Source: Streptomyces changanensis
GTDB lineage: Bacteria > Actinomycetota > Actinomycetes > Streptomycetales > Streptomycetaceae
DNA length: 64,000 nt
Assembly: GCF_024600715.1 (NCBI RefSeq)
Contig: NZ_CP102332.1
Coordinates: forward strand, 4,836,001 to 4,900,000
Direction: 5' to 3'
Shown: positions 17,676 to 26,689 of the stretch, piece after piece
How the letters are laid out: each line of letters begins with the position of its first letter
How positions within the stretch are numbered: position 1 is the first letter of the stretch
Program-made: the position numbers and the translations under genes
The notes under the pieces: generated by a model
Database searches by the model: none
What the model was told of the DNA's origin: nothing
Seen by the model: only the letters and a program-made list of their open reading frames with translations

Positions 17676-18260
17676 ATGACCCGCGTGATCGCCGGCACGG
17701 CCGGCGGACGCCGCCTGGCCGTACCGCCGGGCAACGGCACCCGACCCACCTCGGACCGGGCGCGCGAGGCCCTGTTCTCCACCTGGGAGTCGCTCCTCGG
17801 CACCCTCGACGGCATCCGCGTCGCCGACCTGTACGCCGGGTCGGGCGCCGTCGGCCTGGAGGCCCTGTCCCGCGGCGCCTCGCACGTCCTGCTCGTCGAG
17901 GCCGACGCCCGCGCCGCCCGCACCGTCCGGGAGAACGTCCGCGCCCTCGGCCTGCCGGGCGCCGAGGTCCGCACCGGCCGGGCCGAGCAGGCCGCCGCGG
18001 GCCCCGCGCCGGCCGAGCCGTACGATGCGGTCTTCCTCGACCCGCCGTACGCCGTCCCGGACGACGATCTTCGCGAGATACTCCTCACACTCCGCTCCCA
18101 GGGCTGGCTCGCGCAGGACGCGCTCGTCACCGTGGAGCGCAGCACCAGGGGTGGGGCGTTCGGCTGGCCGGAAGGGTTCGAGCCGCTACGGTCCCGTCGC
18201 TACGGCGAGGGAACGTTTTGGTACGGTCGCGCCGCCTCTACGTGCGAAGACGCACCATGA
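17676..18260 (+). CDS. rsmD: 16S rRNA (guanine966-N2)-methyltransferase
   Basis: 194-residue SAM-dependent methyltransferase that modifies G966 of 16S rRNA. It has the N-terminal [15 protein letters not shown], the SAM loop [18 protein letters not shown], and the base-methylation motif DPPY in [15 protein letters not shown] at 17676 follows GACAAGGA. It overlaps or nearly abuts coaD, the usual bacterial rsmD-coaD pair. Confidence 0.94.
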   Translation: MTRVIAGTAGGRRLAVPPGNGTRPTSDRAREALFSTWESLLGTLDGIRVADLYAGSGAVGLEALSRGASHVLLVEADARAARTVRENVRALGLPGAEVRTGRAEQAAAGPAPAEPYDAVFLDPPYAVPDDDLREILLTLRSQGWLAQDALVTVERSTRGGAFGWPEGFEPLRSRRYGEGTFWYGRAASTCEDAP

Positions 18261-18286
18261 CCGGACCGGAGAGCGAGGGACTTCAG

Positions 18287-18766
18287 TTGCGCCGAGCAGT
18301 CTGTCCGGGGTCGTTCGACCCCATCACCAACGGACATCTCGACATCATCGCCCGCGCCTCCAAGCTGTACGACGTCGTGCACGTGGCCGTGATGATCAAC
18401 AAGTCGAAGCAGGGCCTGTTCACCGTCGAGGAGCGGATGGACCTCATCCGCGAGGTCACCGGCGAGTACGACAACGTCGAGGTCGAGGCCCACCACGGTC
18501 TGCTGGTCGACTTCTGCAAGGACCGCGGCATCCCGGCCATCGTCAAGGGGCTGCGCGCGGTCAGCGACTTCGACTACGAGTTGCAGATGGCCCAGATGAA
18601 CAACGGCCTCACCGGTGTCGAGACCCTCTTCGTGCCGACCAACCCCACCTACAGCTTCCTCTCCTCCTCCCTGGTCAAGGAGGTGGCGGCGTGGGGCGGC
18701 GACGTCTCGCACCTGCTGCCGCCGGCGGTCCACGAGGCGCTGGTCGCGCGGCTGCGCGAGAAGTGA
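18287..18766 (+). CDS. coaD: Phosphopantetheine adenylyltransferase
   Basis: 159-residue nucleotidyltransferase for the penultimate step of coenzyme A synthesis. The T/HxGH motif is in [14 protein letters not shown] at the N-terminus, and the second ATP motif is [12 protein letters not shown] near residue 130. A TTG start at 18287 has GAGGGA six bases upstream and gives the usual family length. The alternative ATG at 18257 overlaps the rsmD stop (ATGA) and adds ten residues, so it cannot be excluded. Confidence 0.94.
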   Translation: MRRAVCPGSFDPITNGHLDIIARASKLYDVVHVAVMINKSKQGLFTVEERMDLIREVTGEYDNVEVEAHHGLLVDFCKDRGIPAIVKGLRAVSDFDYELQMAQMNNGLTGVETLFVPTNPTYSFLSSSLVKEVAAWGGDVSHLLPPAVHEALVARLREK

Positions 18767-18877
18767 CCCCGGAGTGATCGTCTGACAGGGCGTCAGATGG
18801 TCTCCGGCGGGCCCCCGCTGGCCGTACAGTCGTGGCGTCCGTCTTCCCATCCGGCTGTAGAGAGTGGCGAGCACACG

Positions 18878-20098
18878 GTGGACGTGCAGAAGAAGCTCGA
18901 CGACATCGTCGAGGCGGTCGGGAGCGCGCGCTCCATGCCCATGTCGGCCTCCTGCGTGGTGAACCGCGCGGAACTGCTCGCGCTGCTGGACGAGGTGCGC
19001 CAGGCCCTGCCGGGCTCCCTCGCCCAGGCCGAGGAGCTCATCGGCGGCCGAGAGCAGCTGGTCGAGCAGGCCCGCCGCGAGGCCGAGCGGATCATCGAGG
19101 CGGCCCACGCCGAGCGCGGCTCCCTCATCTCCGACAGCCAGGTGGCCCGCAGGTCCCAGGAGGAGGCCGACCGCATCCTCGCCGAGGCCCGCCGCGAGGC
19201 CGAGGAGATCCGTGCCGAGGCCGACGACTACGTCGACTCCAAGCTCGCCAACTTCGAGGTCGTCCTCACCAAGACCATCGGTTCCGTCGACCGCGGGCGC
19301 GAGAAGCTCCTCGGCCGCGGCCCGGGTCTGGACGAGCAGGGGTTCGCCGACGAGGACGCCCCCGAGTACAGCTCCGACCCGCAGACCCTCGTCCAGCGGG
19401 CCGACGCCTACGTCGACGCCAAGCTGAGCGCCTTCGAGGCCGTCCTCAGCAAGACCCTCGAAGCGGTCGGCCGTGGCCGCCAGAAGCTCCACGGCCGCTC
19501 CGAGGCCGACGCCCTCGGCGAGCACATGGCCGCCCAGGACGCCGCGGGCCCCGGGCAGCTGCACACCAGCGACGCCGACTACCTCGCCGGCCTCGCCGAG
19601 CCGGCCGACCCGGAGCCGGCCGCGACGCCCGCCGCCGGTGCCGTACCGCAGCAGTCCCCGCCGCCGCCCGCGCGGCAGCCCGACCCGTACGGCTACCCGG
19701 CCCAGCAGCCCCAGCAGCCCCAGGGCGCCTACGCGTACCAGCAGGACCCGTACGCCTACCCCCAGCAGGGCTACGACCAGGCCCCGCAGGGCTACGAGGC
19801 CCAGCATGGCTACGACCAGGGCCCGCAGGGCTACGACCAGGGGGGCACCCAGGGCTACGACCAGGGCCCGCAGGGGTACGACCAGGGCCCGCAGGGGTAC
19901 GACCAGGGGGGCTACGCCCAGCCCCAGGGCTACGGCGGCGGCCCCGACCCCTACGCCTACCAGCAGCAGCCCCCGGCGCCGCCGCTCCCGCCGGCGCAGC
20001 AGGGCGCCGCACTGGACGAGACGAGCTTCTTCGACACGGGCATGATCGACCTGGAGCAGCTGCGCCGCTACGAGCAGGGCCACGACCAGGGCCGCTGA
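18878..20098 (+). CDS. Coiled-coil (DivIVA/ATP-synthase-b-like) protein with Tyr-rich tail
   Basis: 406 residues. Residues 1-210 are a long Ala/Glu/Arg coiled coil (EEADRILAEARREAEEIRAEA). Two related segments, DDYVDSKLANFEVVLTKTI and DAYVDAKLSAFEAVLSKTL, point to an internal duplication. From about residue 250 the chain is Pro/Gln/Tyr-rich with a repeated GYDQGPQ unit. The C-terminus returns to ordered sequence (DLEQLRRYEQGHD). There is no signal peptide or membrane span. A cytoskeletal or cell-division role is suggested only by the coiled-coil type. GTG at 18878 is chosen over the longer frame at 18797. Confidence 0.8.
   Translation: MDVQKKLDDIVEAVGSARSMPMSASCVVNRAELLALLDEVRQALPGSLAQAEELIGGREQLVEQARREAERIIEAAHAERGSLISDSQVARRSQEEADRILAEARREAEEIRAEADDYVDSKLANFEVVLTKTIGSVDRGREKLLGRGPGLDEQGFADEDAPEYSSDPQTLVQRADAYVDAKLSAFEAVLSKTLEAVGRGRQKLHGRSEADALGEHMAAQDAAGPGQLHTSDADYLAGLAEPADPEPAATPAAGAVPQQSPPPPARQPDPYGYPAQQPQQPQGAYAYQQDPYAYPQQGYDQAPQGYEAQHGYDQGPQGYDQGGTQGYDQGPQGYDQGPQGYDQGGYAQPQGYGGGPDPYAYQQQPPAPPLPPAQQGAALDETSFFDTGMIDLEQLRRYEQGHDQGR
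19770..19920. repeat. Tandem repeats coding GYDQGPQ units
   Basis: Seven or more imperfect copies of CAGGGCTACGACCAGG with 15- to 24-base periods, in frame within the coiled-coil protein's tail. Confidence 0.85.
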
Positions 20099-20281
20099 CA
20101 CGGCCGCGACCGGCGCTGCCGAGACGGTCGCGGGTCGGCCGCGACCGCCCGATTGGGCCCTGGGCGAAGCGTCCAGTATCCTGGCTCTTCGGTCGCGAGT
20201 ACGTCCGCGATCCCGGCTGCCCACCCGGCCCCGTAGCGCGAGCAGGGCGGCCCCCTCCCGATTCCGAAAGCAGGAAGAACC

Positions 20282-20929
20282 CTGAGCACGCGCCTCGACC
20301 ACCGCAACCCCCTCGTGTTCGACACGCACGAGCTGGGGCGGCGTCCTGGTGCCCTCCAGCGGATCACCCGCGAGGTGGCGGCAGCCGCCGACCTCGGCAT
20401 CGACGGAGTCATCGGCGTACCGGAGGGCTCGCCCGTCGAGCTCGACCTCCGCCTCGAGTCGGTCATGGAAGGGGTGCTCGTCACGGGCACCGCCCGTGCG
20501 ACCGCCGAGGGGGAGTGCGTAAGGTGTCTGGTGCCGCTGCGCCGAGAGGTCGCCGCGGACTACCAGGAGATGTTCTCGTACCCCAACCCCGACAGCGACG
20601 ATGCCCGGGGCCACCGCAAGGCGGCCGCGGACGACGCTGCCGAGGAGGACGAGGACGTCACCCCCCTCGAGGACGGAATGTTCGACCTCGAGCCCTTGCT
20701 GCGTGATGCGGTGGTGCTCGCACTGCCGATGCAGCCGGTGTGCCGGGAGGACTGTGCCGGGCTCTGCGCCGAATGCGGCGCGGACCTGAACGAGAACCCG
20801 GACCACCACCATGACGCCGTCGACATCCGTTGGGCGGCACTGCAGGGACTCGCTGGTTCACTCGGAACCGACGAGAAGGACGACATGAGCGGCGCCGAAG
20901 CGGGCGTCGACGAGAAGCAGGAGAAGTAG
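20282..20929 (+). CDS. YceD family (DUF177) protein
   Basis: 215 residues, DUF177/YceD, a family nearly always placed directly before rpmF and implicated in 23S rRNA processing or accumulation. The zinc-site-like cysteines are in [14 protein letters not shown] and in [20 protein letters not shown] place the start at CTG 20282: AGGAAG lies five bases upstream, and the extra residues [18 protein letters not shown] look like the family N-terminus. The GTG at 20315 has no ribosome site. The acidic C-terminus ends two bases before rpmF. Confidence 0.88.
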   Translation: MSTRLDHRNPLVFDTHELGRRPGALQRITREVAAAADLGIDGVIGVPEGSPVELDLRLESVMEGVLVTGTARATAEGECVRCLVPLRREVAADYQEMFSYPNPDSDDARGHRKAAADDAAEEDEDVTPLEDGMFDLEPLLRDAVVLALPMQPVCREDCAGLCAECGADLNENPDHHHDAVDIRWAALQGLAGSLGTDEKDDMSGAEAGVDEKQEK

Positions 20930-20931
20930 CC

Positions 20932-21105
20932 GTGGCTGTTCCGAAGCGGAAGATGTCGCGCAGCAACACGCGCCACCGCCGGTCGCAGTGGAAGGCTGCG
21001 GTCCCCACCCTGGTTTCGTGCGAGCGTTGCCAGGAGCCGAAGCTGCAGCACATCGCGTGCCCCAGCTGCGGCACGTACAACAAGCGCCAGGTCCTCTCGG
21101 TCTGA
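20932..21105 (+). CDS. rpmF: 50S ribosomal protein L32, zinc-ribbon type
   Basis: 57-residue bL32 beginning [18 protein letters not shown], with CERC and CPSC forming a four-cysteine zinc ribbon (C+ paralogue). GTG start two bases after the yceD stop. The order yceD-rpmF-rnc is a conserved actinobacterial translation/RNA-processing unit. Confidence 0.96.
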   Translation: MAVPKRKMSRSNTRHRRSQWKAAVPTLVSCERCQEPKLQHIACPSCGTYNKRQVLSV

Positions 21106-21125
21106 GCGGGCTGGTGAGAGGCACC

Positions 21126-21995
21126 GTGTCTAGCCACGAAACGGCGGATGACGCCAAGAAGCAGGCGGACAACACGGCCTCGTCCCACACGCTTCTGGAA
21201 GGGCGGCTCGGGTACCGACTCGAGTCCGCCCTTCTGGTGCGTGCGCTGACCCACCGTTCGTACGCGTACGAGAACGGCGGTCTGCCCACCAACGAGCGGC
21301 TGGAGTTCCTCGGGGACTCCGTGCTCGGCCTGGTGGTCACGGACACGCTGTACCGCACCCACCCCGACCTGCCCGAAGGCCAGCTGGCCAAGTTGCGGGC
21401 CGCGGTGGTCAACTCGCGTGCGCTGGCGGAGGTCGGCCGCGGCCTCGACCTGGGCTCCTTCATCCGGCTCGGCCGCGGTGAAGAGGGCACGGGCGGCCGG
21501 GACAAGGCGTCCATCCTCGCCGACACCCTCGAAGCGGTGATCGGCGCGGTCTACCTCGACCAGGGCCTCGACGCGGCGTCCGAGCTGGTGCACCGGCTCT
21601 TCGACCCGCTGATCGAGAAGTCCTCGAACCTCGGCGCCGGCCTGGACTGGAAGACCAGCCTCCAGGAGCTGACCGCGGCCGAGGGCCTCGGCGTCCCGGA
21701 GTACCTGGTCACCGAGACCGGTCCGGACCACGAGAAGACCTTCACTGCTGCTGCCCGCGTCGGTGGTGTCTCGTACGGCACCGGCACCGGCCGCAGCAAG
21801 AAGGAAGCGGAGCAGCAGGCCGCGGAGTCCGCCTGGCGGGCCATCCGTGCCGCCGCGGACGAGCGGGAGGCGGCGGCGAAGGCCGCTGCCGAGGCCGGAG
21901 AGGTCGCCGACCGCTCTCCCTCTCCCGTTCCCGAGCCGGCGGGCCCCGCCGGCAGCCCCGAGGCGACGGCCGCGGCCGACCCGGCCTCGGCCTGA
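21126..21995 (+). CDS. rnc: Ribonuclease III (AbsB)
   Basis: 289-residue double-strand-specific endoribonuclease. The catalytic domain has the signature [12 protein letters not shown] and the second acidic cluster [15 protein letters not shown]. The dsRBD follows from about residue 180 ([11 protein letters not shown] to [15 protein letters not shown]). A low-complexity Ala/Glu/Pro tail of about 40 residues follows. In S. coelicolor the orthologue, AbsB, is a global regulator of antibiotic production. GTG at 21126 with GAGAGG upstream; GTG at 21114 is an alternative. Confidence 0.95.
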   Translation: MSSHETADDAKKQADNTASSHTLLEGRLGYRLESALLVRALTHRSYAYENGGLPTNERLEFLGDSVLGLVVTDTLYRTHPDLPEGQLAKLRAAVVNSRALAEVGRGLDLGSFIRLGRGEEGTGGRDKASILADTLEAVIGAVYLDQGLDAASELVHRLFDPLIEKSSNLGAGLDWKTSLQELTAAEGLGVPEYLVTETGPDHEKTFTAAARVGGVSYGTGTGRSKKEAEQQAAESAWRAIRAAADEREAAAKAAAEAGEVADRSPSPVPEPAGPAGSPEATAAADPASA

Positions 21996-22143
21996 AGGCA
22001 CGGCCGGACGGCCTGAGGCCCGTCCGGACCCCACGGGTCCGGACGGGCCCGCCCGGCTCCTGTCCCGCTTCCGCCCCGTCGCACCGGCCTTCCGGTACGG
22101 CGGGGCTTCCCCCGTTCCCCGTCCTCCCCCTCCCAGGAGTGCC

Positions 22144-23010
22144 GTGCCCGAGCTGCCCGAGGTCGAAGTCGTCCGACGGGGCCTCGAACGCTGGGTGAGC
22201 GGCCGCACCGTCGCCGGCGTGGACGTGCTCCACCCGCGCGCCGTCCGGCGGCACGTCGGCGGCGGCGAGGACTTCGCCGCCCGCCTCGTCGGCCACCGCG
22301 TCGGCGTGGCCCGGCGGCGCGGCAAGTACCTGTGGCTGCCGCTGGACGACGCGGACGCCGCGGTCCTCGGCCACCTCGGCATGAGCGGCCAGCTCCTCGT
22401 CCAGCCGGAGGACGCCCCCGACGAGCGGCACCTGCGCATCCGCATACGCTTCGACGACACCCTCGGCACCGAGCTGCGCTTCGTCGACCAGCGCACCTTC
22501 GGCGGGCTCTCCCTCCACGAGACCGACCGGGACGGGCTGCCCGACGTCATCGCGCACATCGCCCGCGACCCCCTGGACCCGGCCTTCGACGACGCCGCCT
22601 TCCACGCCGCCCTGCGACTGCGCCGCACCACGGTCAAGCGGGCCCTGCTCGACCAGAGCCTCATCAGCGGCGTCGGCAACATCTACGCCGACGAGGCGCT
22701 GTGGCGCAGCCGCCTGCACTACGACCGCCCCACCGCCGCCCTCACCCGGCCGCGCTCGTACGAGCTGCTCGGCCACGTCCGGGACGTCATGACCGCCGCG
22801 CTGGCGGTCGGCGGCACCAGCTTCGACAGCCTGTACGTCAACGTCAACGGCGAGTCCGGCTACTTCGACCGGTCGCTCGACGCCTACGGGCGCGAGGACG
22901 AGCCCTGCCGGCGGTGCGGCACGCCGATCCGCCGCCGCCCGTGGATGAACCGGTCCAGCTACTTCTGCCCCCGCTGCCAGCGCGCCCCCCGCCCGGCACC
23001 CCACGTGTGA
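22144..23010 (+). CDS. mutM: Formamidopyrimidine-DNA glycosylase
   Basis: 288-residue Fpg/MutM that removes 8-oxoguanine and formamidopyrimidines. After loss of the initiator, the catalytic N-terminal proline and glutamate are PE in [15 protein letters not shown]. The catalytic lysine is in RRGKYLWLP. The helix-two-turn-helix segment is [13 protein letters not shown]. The C-terminal zinc finger is CRRCGTPI with CPRCQ. It is 148 bases from rnc and probably in the same transcript. Confidence 0.96.
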   Translation: MPELPEVEVVRRGLERWVSGRTVAGVDVLHPRAVRRHVGGGEDFAARLVGHRVGVARRRGKYLWLPLDDADAAVLGHLGMSGQLLVQPEDAPDERHLRIRIRFDDTLGTELRFVDQRTFGGLSLHETDRDGLPDVIAHIARDPLDPAFDDAAFHAALRLRRTTVKRALLDQSLISGVGNIYADEALWRSRLHYDRPTAALTRPRSYELLGHVRDVMTAALAVGGTSFDSLYVNVNGESGYFDRSLDAYGREDEPCRRCGTPIRRRPWMNRSSYFCPRCQRAPRPAPHV

Positions 23011-23190
23011 CGGCCCCCACCCCGCCCGCACCACTACCGGACGCGCTCCGGGGCACACATATGTACGGGAATGCCTACTCGCTGACGTCGCCGCACGCCG
23101 CCGTGGCTCGTTGAAGACGGGGAGAGCCGCCACCGCAGCACCGCCGGCACACGGCGCGCGGCGCGCACCACGCCGAACCAGGAGACCCGT

Positions 23191-23781
23191 ATGAGCACGC
23201 CCGTCGTTTCGATCGCCTACCACTCCGGCTACGGCCACACCACCGTCCTCGCCCAGGCCGTCCGGGACGGCGCGGCCGACGCCGGCGCCACCGCCCACCT
23301 GCTGAGGGTCGACGAACTGACCGAGTCCGGTTGGGCTCTGCTGGACGCCTCGGACGCGATCGTCTTCGGCTCGCCCACGTACATGGGCACGGCCTCCGGC
23401 GCCTTCCACGCCTTCGCCGAGGCCACGTCCGGGCGCTGGTTCGCCGGAGCCTGGCAGGACAAACTGGCGGCCGGGTTCACCAACTCCGCTTCCAAGAGCG
23501 GCGACAAGCCGCACACTCTGTACTACTTCCAGACCCTCGCCGCCCAGCACGGCATGCACTGGATCAACCTCGGCCTGAAGCCGGGATGGAACTCCAGCAC
23601 CAGCTCGGAGAACGACCTCAACCGCCTCGGCATCTTCGCCGGCGCGAGCGCCCAGACCAACAACGACCAGGGCCCCGAGGCCGTCCACAAGGCGGACATC
23701 GCCACGGCGGAACACCTCGGCCGGCGCGTGGCCACCACGGCCCACACCTTCACCAGGGGTCGCACCACCCTCACGCCCTGA
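23191..23781 (+). CDS. Flavodoxin family / NAD(P)H-quinone-reductase-like protein
   Basis: 196-residue flavodoxin-fold protein of the WrbA/NQO type. The FMN phosphate loop is YHSGYGHTTVLAQAV near residue 10. The second flavin loop is FGSPTYMGTASGAFHAF near residue 75. It is soluble, with no signal peptide. I do not recall this gene in the conserved mutM-smc neighbourhood, so it opens the accessory segment. The intergenic region before it holds an A+T-richer patch (CACACATATGTACGGG) that may carry its promoter. Confidence 0.85.
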   Translation: MSTPVVSIAYHSGYGHTTVLAQAVRDGAADAGATAHLLRVDELTESGWALLDASDAIVFGSPTYMGTASGAFHAFAEATSGRWFAGAWQDKLAAGFTNSASKSGDKPHTLYYFQTLAAQHGMHWINLGLKPGWNSSTSSENDLNRLGIFAGASAQTNNDQGPEAVHKADIATAEHLGRRVATTAHTFTRGRTTLTP

Positions 23782-23944
23782 CCCGTCCCCGAGGAGCCGA
23801 CGCAGGGGGGACCGGACCACCGGGAGCGGGAGCGGGGCCAGGGCCGAGGTCCGGGGCAGGGGAGACGGACGGGTGATCCGGCCCACCGACGGCCGGCAGG
23901 CGGCCGGGTGGGGGCGCCTCACACGGGGGTGGCGCGCTCCGGAG

Positions 23945-24667
23945 CTAGTGGTGACGCTCCCACCCGCCGTCGGACCAGCGGTATTCGTCGAACCCTTCCA
24001 GCCCGTAGGTGACGAATCGCTCGCCCTTGTCCTTGAGGGGAACCGTCTGCCGTCTGCCGTCGATCAGGACCGGGAGTTCCAGGTGCCACTCATTGCGCCC
24101 GGAGTGGGCATGCACGAAGACGAGGAACTGCTCGGTCTCGCCTGGTGACAGGGTGAGAGTGACGGGGCCGATCGGGGATCCGCCGTCATCCACCCACGCC
24201 GTCGTCCCCAGTCCCAGGTCGACCTGGATGCGCCTCGGCGTGACAGCGGCGCCTCCCGCCGGACAGCAAGCGACGCATCCCGCGGGTGGATCTCCGAGGG
24301 GTCCGGAGGTGTGGCGCAGCTTGGGGCACTCGATCACTACGGACGCGAGTTCACGGGCCGTGACCGTGACCTTCAGGACGGTTTGGGCGGCGTCCGCCCC
24401 ACCTCGCGCACGTGCCCACGCGTGCCAGTCGGTGGGGTGCTCCGGCGGGGTACCGGTGGGCGGATCGGGCAGCCAGACGAACGCGGGAACCCAGTTCGGG
24501 AATCCGGCCCACACGAGGGACGGGTCCGTCTCCACGTGGACGGTCAGCGGCTTGATTCGGGTGATCCGCCGGGAAACGGCGCTCAGCCTGCTCGCCAACG
24601 GATGGAAGACCGCCGTGACGATCAGTGTGAGCAGAACGCTGACCGTACTGATGAGTAGGGTGTCCAC
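23945..24667 (-). CDS. Membrane-anchored protein of unknown function
   Basis: 240 residues with one N-terminal membrane segment (LLISTVSVLLTLIVTAVF) followed by a basic stretch, so the body is probably cytoplasmic or anchored as a type II protein. The body looks beta-rich (TVHVETDPSLVWAGFPNWVP, VTLTLSPGETEQFLVFVHAH). One Cys cluster (CVACCPAG) sits in a loop. I recognise no family. The GTG at 24667 has GGGGAGG upstream, a well-placed ribosome site. Base composition is slightly less G+C-rich than neighbours, consistent with acquired DNA. Confidence 0.65.
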   Translation of the reverse strand: MDTLLISTVSVLLTLIVTAVFHPLASRLSAVSRRITRIKPLTVHVETDPSLVWAGFPNWVPAFVWLPDPPTGTPPEHPTDWHAWARARGGADAAQTVLKVTVTARELASVVIECPKLRHTSGPLGDPPAGCVACCPAGGAAVTPRRIQVDLGLGTTAWVDDGGSPIGPVTLTLSPGETEQFLVFVHAHSGRNEWHLELPVLIDGRRQTVPLKDKGERFVTYGLEGFDEYRWSDGGWERHH

Positions 24668-24814
24668 TCGCCTCCCCAGGAGGAACCCTGCGTGATGACG
24701 GGGAGGGTATCAGCGCGGGCGGCGGAGCGGTTCTGTGCCGGAGCCGCTTCGGCGGGAGTGGACACGGCCTGGCCTCGCGAGCGGCTGCCCGGGACCTCGC
24801 TCCGCAGGGCTGTA

Positions 24815-24835
24815 CGGGAACCTCGGAAGCCGAAG
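24815..24835. repeat. Left copy of att-like 21-bp direct repeat
   Basis: CGGGAACCTCGGAAGCCGAAG matches 25260-25280 at 20 of 21 bases. The single difference is the base that makes the stop codon of the CAP-domain gene in the right copy. Confidence 0.6.
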
Positions 24836-24930
24836 AAGCGCCAGGTCGCGCCAGGTCGCCTTTCTGGCCTGCGGACTTGTCGCAGATCAACGTGGTGCCC
24901 CGCGGTTTGGCCGTCGATGGTTGCCGTCGA

Positions 24931-25112
24931 TCAGAGACGCCTCGCCAGCCGCTTGTGCTGTTCGTGCGCGCCAGGTGGCATCGGGGTACCAAGTCGACTC
25001 AGCACCATCGCCTTCGTGGCGAGCCTCAGCGCATCGCCGAGGGCGGACTTCTCCTCGATGAGGATCACCCACTCCCGCTCGTCGGTCGGCCCTGAGCGAC
25101 CTCGGCCACCAT
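24931..25112 (-). pseudogene. Frameshifted small gene of unknown function
   Basis: On the minus strand, ATG at 25112 opens a frame with good codon bias (MVAEVAQGRP) that soon stops. A one-base shift near 25080 joins it to EREWVILIEEKSALGD, ALRLATKAMVLSRLG and HEQHKRLARRL, ending at a stop at 24931. The second part has very strong third-position G/C. Together they would give a protein of about 60 residues. No family is recognised. It lies between the two direct repeats, as part of the same decayed segment as the recombinase fragment. Confidence 0.5.
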
Positions 25113-25247
25113 GGTCCCGGCTTCACCCTGGGGACCTACGCGCACCGGATGCCGTCGAGCGAGACCCGTACGCGGGCCGCTGTGCCCGCCGGCGGCGCCG
25201 CCTCCGTCACCGATGACGGCCCGGAGACGGCCCACGAAGGGTCATGG
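25086..25247 (+). pseudogene. C-terminal remnant of a tyrosine recombinase (integrase)
   Basis: A plus-strand frame without its own start reads LSDLGHHGPGFTLGTYAHR then MPSSETRTRAAV. This is the C-terminal box of actinobacterial phage/plasmid integrases: the LGH histidine motif and, eight residues on from GPG, the TYAH nucleophilic tyrosine. Upstream the frame is stopped at 25059-25061, and the catalytic domain with the first arginine is absent. About 50 residues survive. The natural stop is gone and the frame runs antisense into the CAP-domain gene. Confidence 0.65.
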
Positions 25248-25259
25248 GTCGCTGACCCG

Positions 25260-25280
25260 CGGGAACCTCAGAAGCCGAAG
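25260..25280. repeat. Right copy of att-like 21-bp direct repeat
   Basis: Overlaps the last codons and stop of the CAP-domain gene (minus strand) and matches 24815-24835 at 20 of 21 bases. It is placed like an attachment site that restores a target gene's 3' end. Confidence 0.6.
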
Positions 25281-26233
25281 TTCTGCGTCCACCAGGGGCC
25301 GCCCGGGCCGAAGTGGACGCCGACGCCCAGGCGCTTGAAGTCGCAGTTCAGGATGTTCGCGCGGTGCCCCTCGCTGTTCATCCACGCCTCCATGACGGCC
25401 TTCGCGTCGGCCTGGCCGCGGGCGATGTTCTCGCCGCCCAGTCCCTCGACGCCCGCCTGGGACGCGCGTGCCCACGGGTCGTCGCCGTCGGGGTCCGTGT
25501 GGTCGAAGAAGGCGCGCTCCGCCATGTCCTGGCTGTAGGCCCGCGCAAGGTCGCCGAGGTCCGTCGAGGCGCGCAGCGGGCTGCAGCCGAACGTCGCCCG
25601 CTCCTGGTTGACCAGGGCGAGGACCGCCGCCTCGGCCGCCATGGCGCGGCTGGTCGGCGTCTGCGGGGCGGGCGGCGCGCTCGTGCGCTCCGGGGCGGGC
25701 TTGCTCGGCGTGGGGCGCGGCGCCGGCGGGGTCGTGGTGCGCTCGGGGGTCGGCGACGGGGTCTTCGTGCGGGTCGGCGACGGCGCGGGGGTCTTCGGCA
25801 CGGGGGGCTTCGGCGCGGCCGTCCGGGACGGGGTCGCCGAGGGGCGCGGGGCGCTGCGCGTCGACGGCGGGGAGGAGGGGGTCGACGTACGCGAGGCGGG
25901 GGCCGTGGTGGGGGCGGGAGCGGGGGCGGTGCGGCCCTGGGTGCCCAGGTCCGGGGCGCTGCCCGAGCGTATGTGCTCGGCGGGCGTGCCGGTGGTACCG
26001 CTGCCGAGGGTGAAGGTGTCGCCGCCAGGTAGCAGCCCCGACGTCACGGCGACGGCGCCCACCGCCATGGCGGCCGACGCGCCGAGCAGCCCGCCGCGCA
26101 GCGGGAGCGCGCGCCTGCGCCGCCGGGTGCCCCGGCGCCCCCGGGGCGAGTCGGCGGCGCCGGTCGGGCCGTACGTCTCCTGCCCGTCCGGCGCGGGTAC
26201 GGGCGCGGCGCCGGAGCGTCGATGGCGTCCCAT
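25268..26233 (-). CDS. CAP-domain (SCP/PR1-like) protein
   Basis: 321 residues. The N-terminus is cytoplasmic and Arg-rich (GRRGTRRRRRALPL), followed by one hydrophobic segment (GLLGASAAMAVGAVAVTSGLL), so it is exported or anchored. A long Pro/Thr/Ser-rich linker spans residues 85-195. The CAP domain fills the C-terminus: LALVNQERATFGCSPLR, AYSQDMAERAFFDHTDPDG, GENIARGQADAKAVMEAWM and GHRANILNCDFKRLGVG. Two cysteines could form a disulfide. The role of such bacterial CAP proteins is unsettled. The 3' end carries the right direct repeat. Confidence 0.92.
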   Translation of the reverse strand: MGRHRRSGAAPVPAPDGQETYGPTGAADSPRGRRGTRRRRRALPLRGGLLGASAAMAVGAVAVTSGLLPGGDTFTLGSGTTGTPAEHIRSGSAPDLGTQGRTAPAPAPTTAPASRTSTPSSPPSTRSAPRPSATPSRTAAPKPPVPKTPAPSPTRTKTPSPTPERTTTPPAPRPTPSKPAPERTSAPPAPQTPTSRAMAAEAAVLALVNQERATFGCSPLRASTDLGDLARAYSQDMAERAFFDHTDPDGDDPWARASQAGVEGLGGENIARGQADAKAVMEAWMNSEGHRANILNCDFKRLGVGVHFGPGGPWWTQNFGF

Positions 26234-26407
26234 CTGCTCTGCCTCCTGCCTTCAGCTGCTGGTCCTGTCGTTCCTCCCGCGGCCCCGGGGCCCGGAGGTG
26301 CCGGTGGGGCACGGCCGAACGGGTGAGGCTCGCTGGGTCGGGACTGTACGCCACCGGCACACGGAGGGCGGGTGCTCCGCCCGGCGGCGGCCGGTTAGCG
26401 TGCAGCC

Positions 26408-26689
26408 ATGAACGACGAGGCGAGGTTCACGGCATGGGTACGCGGACGAGTGCAGGGAGTGGGATTCCGCTGGTTCACCAGGGCGAACGCCCTGGAGATC
26501 GGGGGCCTCACCGGTTTCGCCCTGAACCTCGACGACGGCCGCGTCCAGGTCGTCGCCGAAGGTCCGAGTGAGAATTGCCACCGTCTCCTGGAATGGCTGC
26601 GCTCCGGCGACACACCCGGCCGCGTCGACGGCGTCACCGAGATCTGGGACACGCCACGCGGGGGATACGAGGGATTCGCGATCCGCTGA
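26408..26689 (+). CDS. acyP: Acylphosphatase
   Basis: 93 residues, full length for the family. The substrate-binding arginine is in [15 protein letters not shown] and the catalytic asparagine in [16 protein letters not shown]. It hydrolyses acyl phosphates such as carbamoyl phosphate. ATG at 26408 follows TGCAGCC, a weak site. It is divergent from the CAP-domain gene. The 402 bases to the next gene (26690-27091) are A+T-richer but hold no gene I can support; a TTGACC at 26930 may be a -35 for the next gene. Confidence 0.94.
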   Translation: MNDEARFTAWVRGRVQGVGFRWFTRANALEIGGLTGFALNLDDGRVQVVAEGPSENCHRLLEWLRSGDTPGRVDGVTEIWDTPRGGYEGFAIR

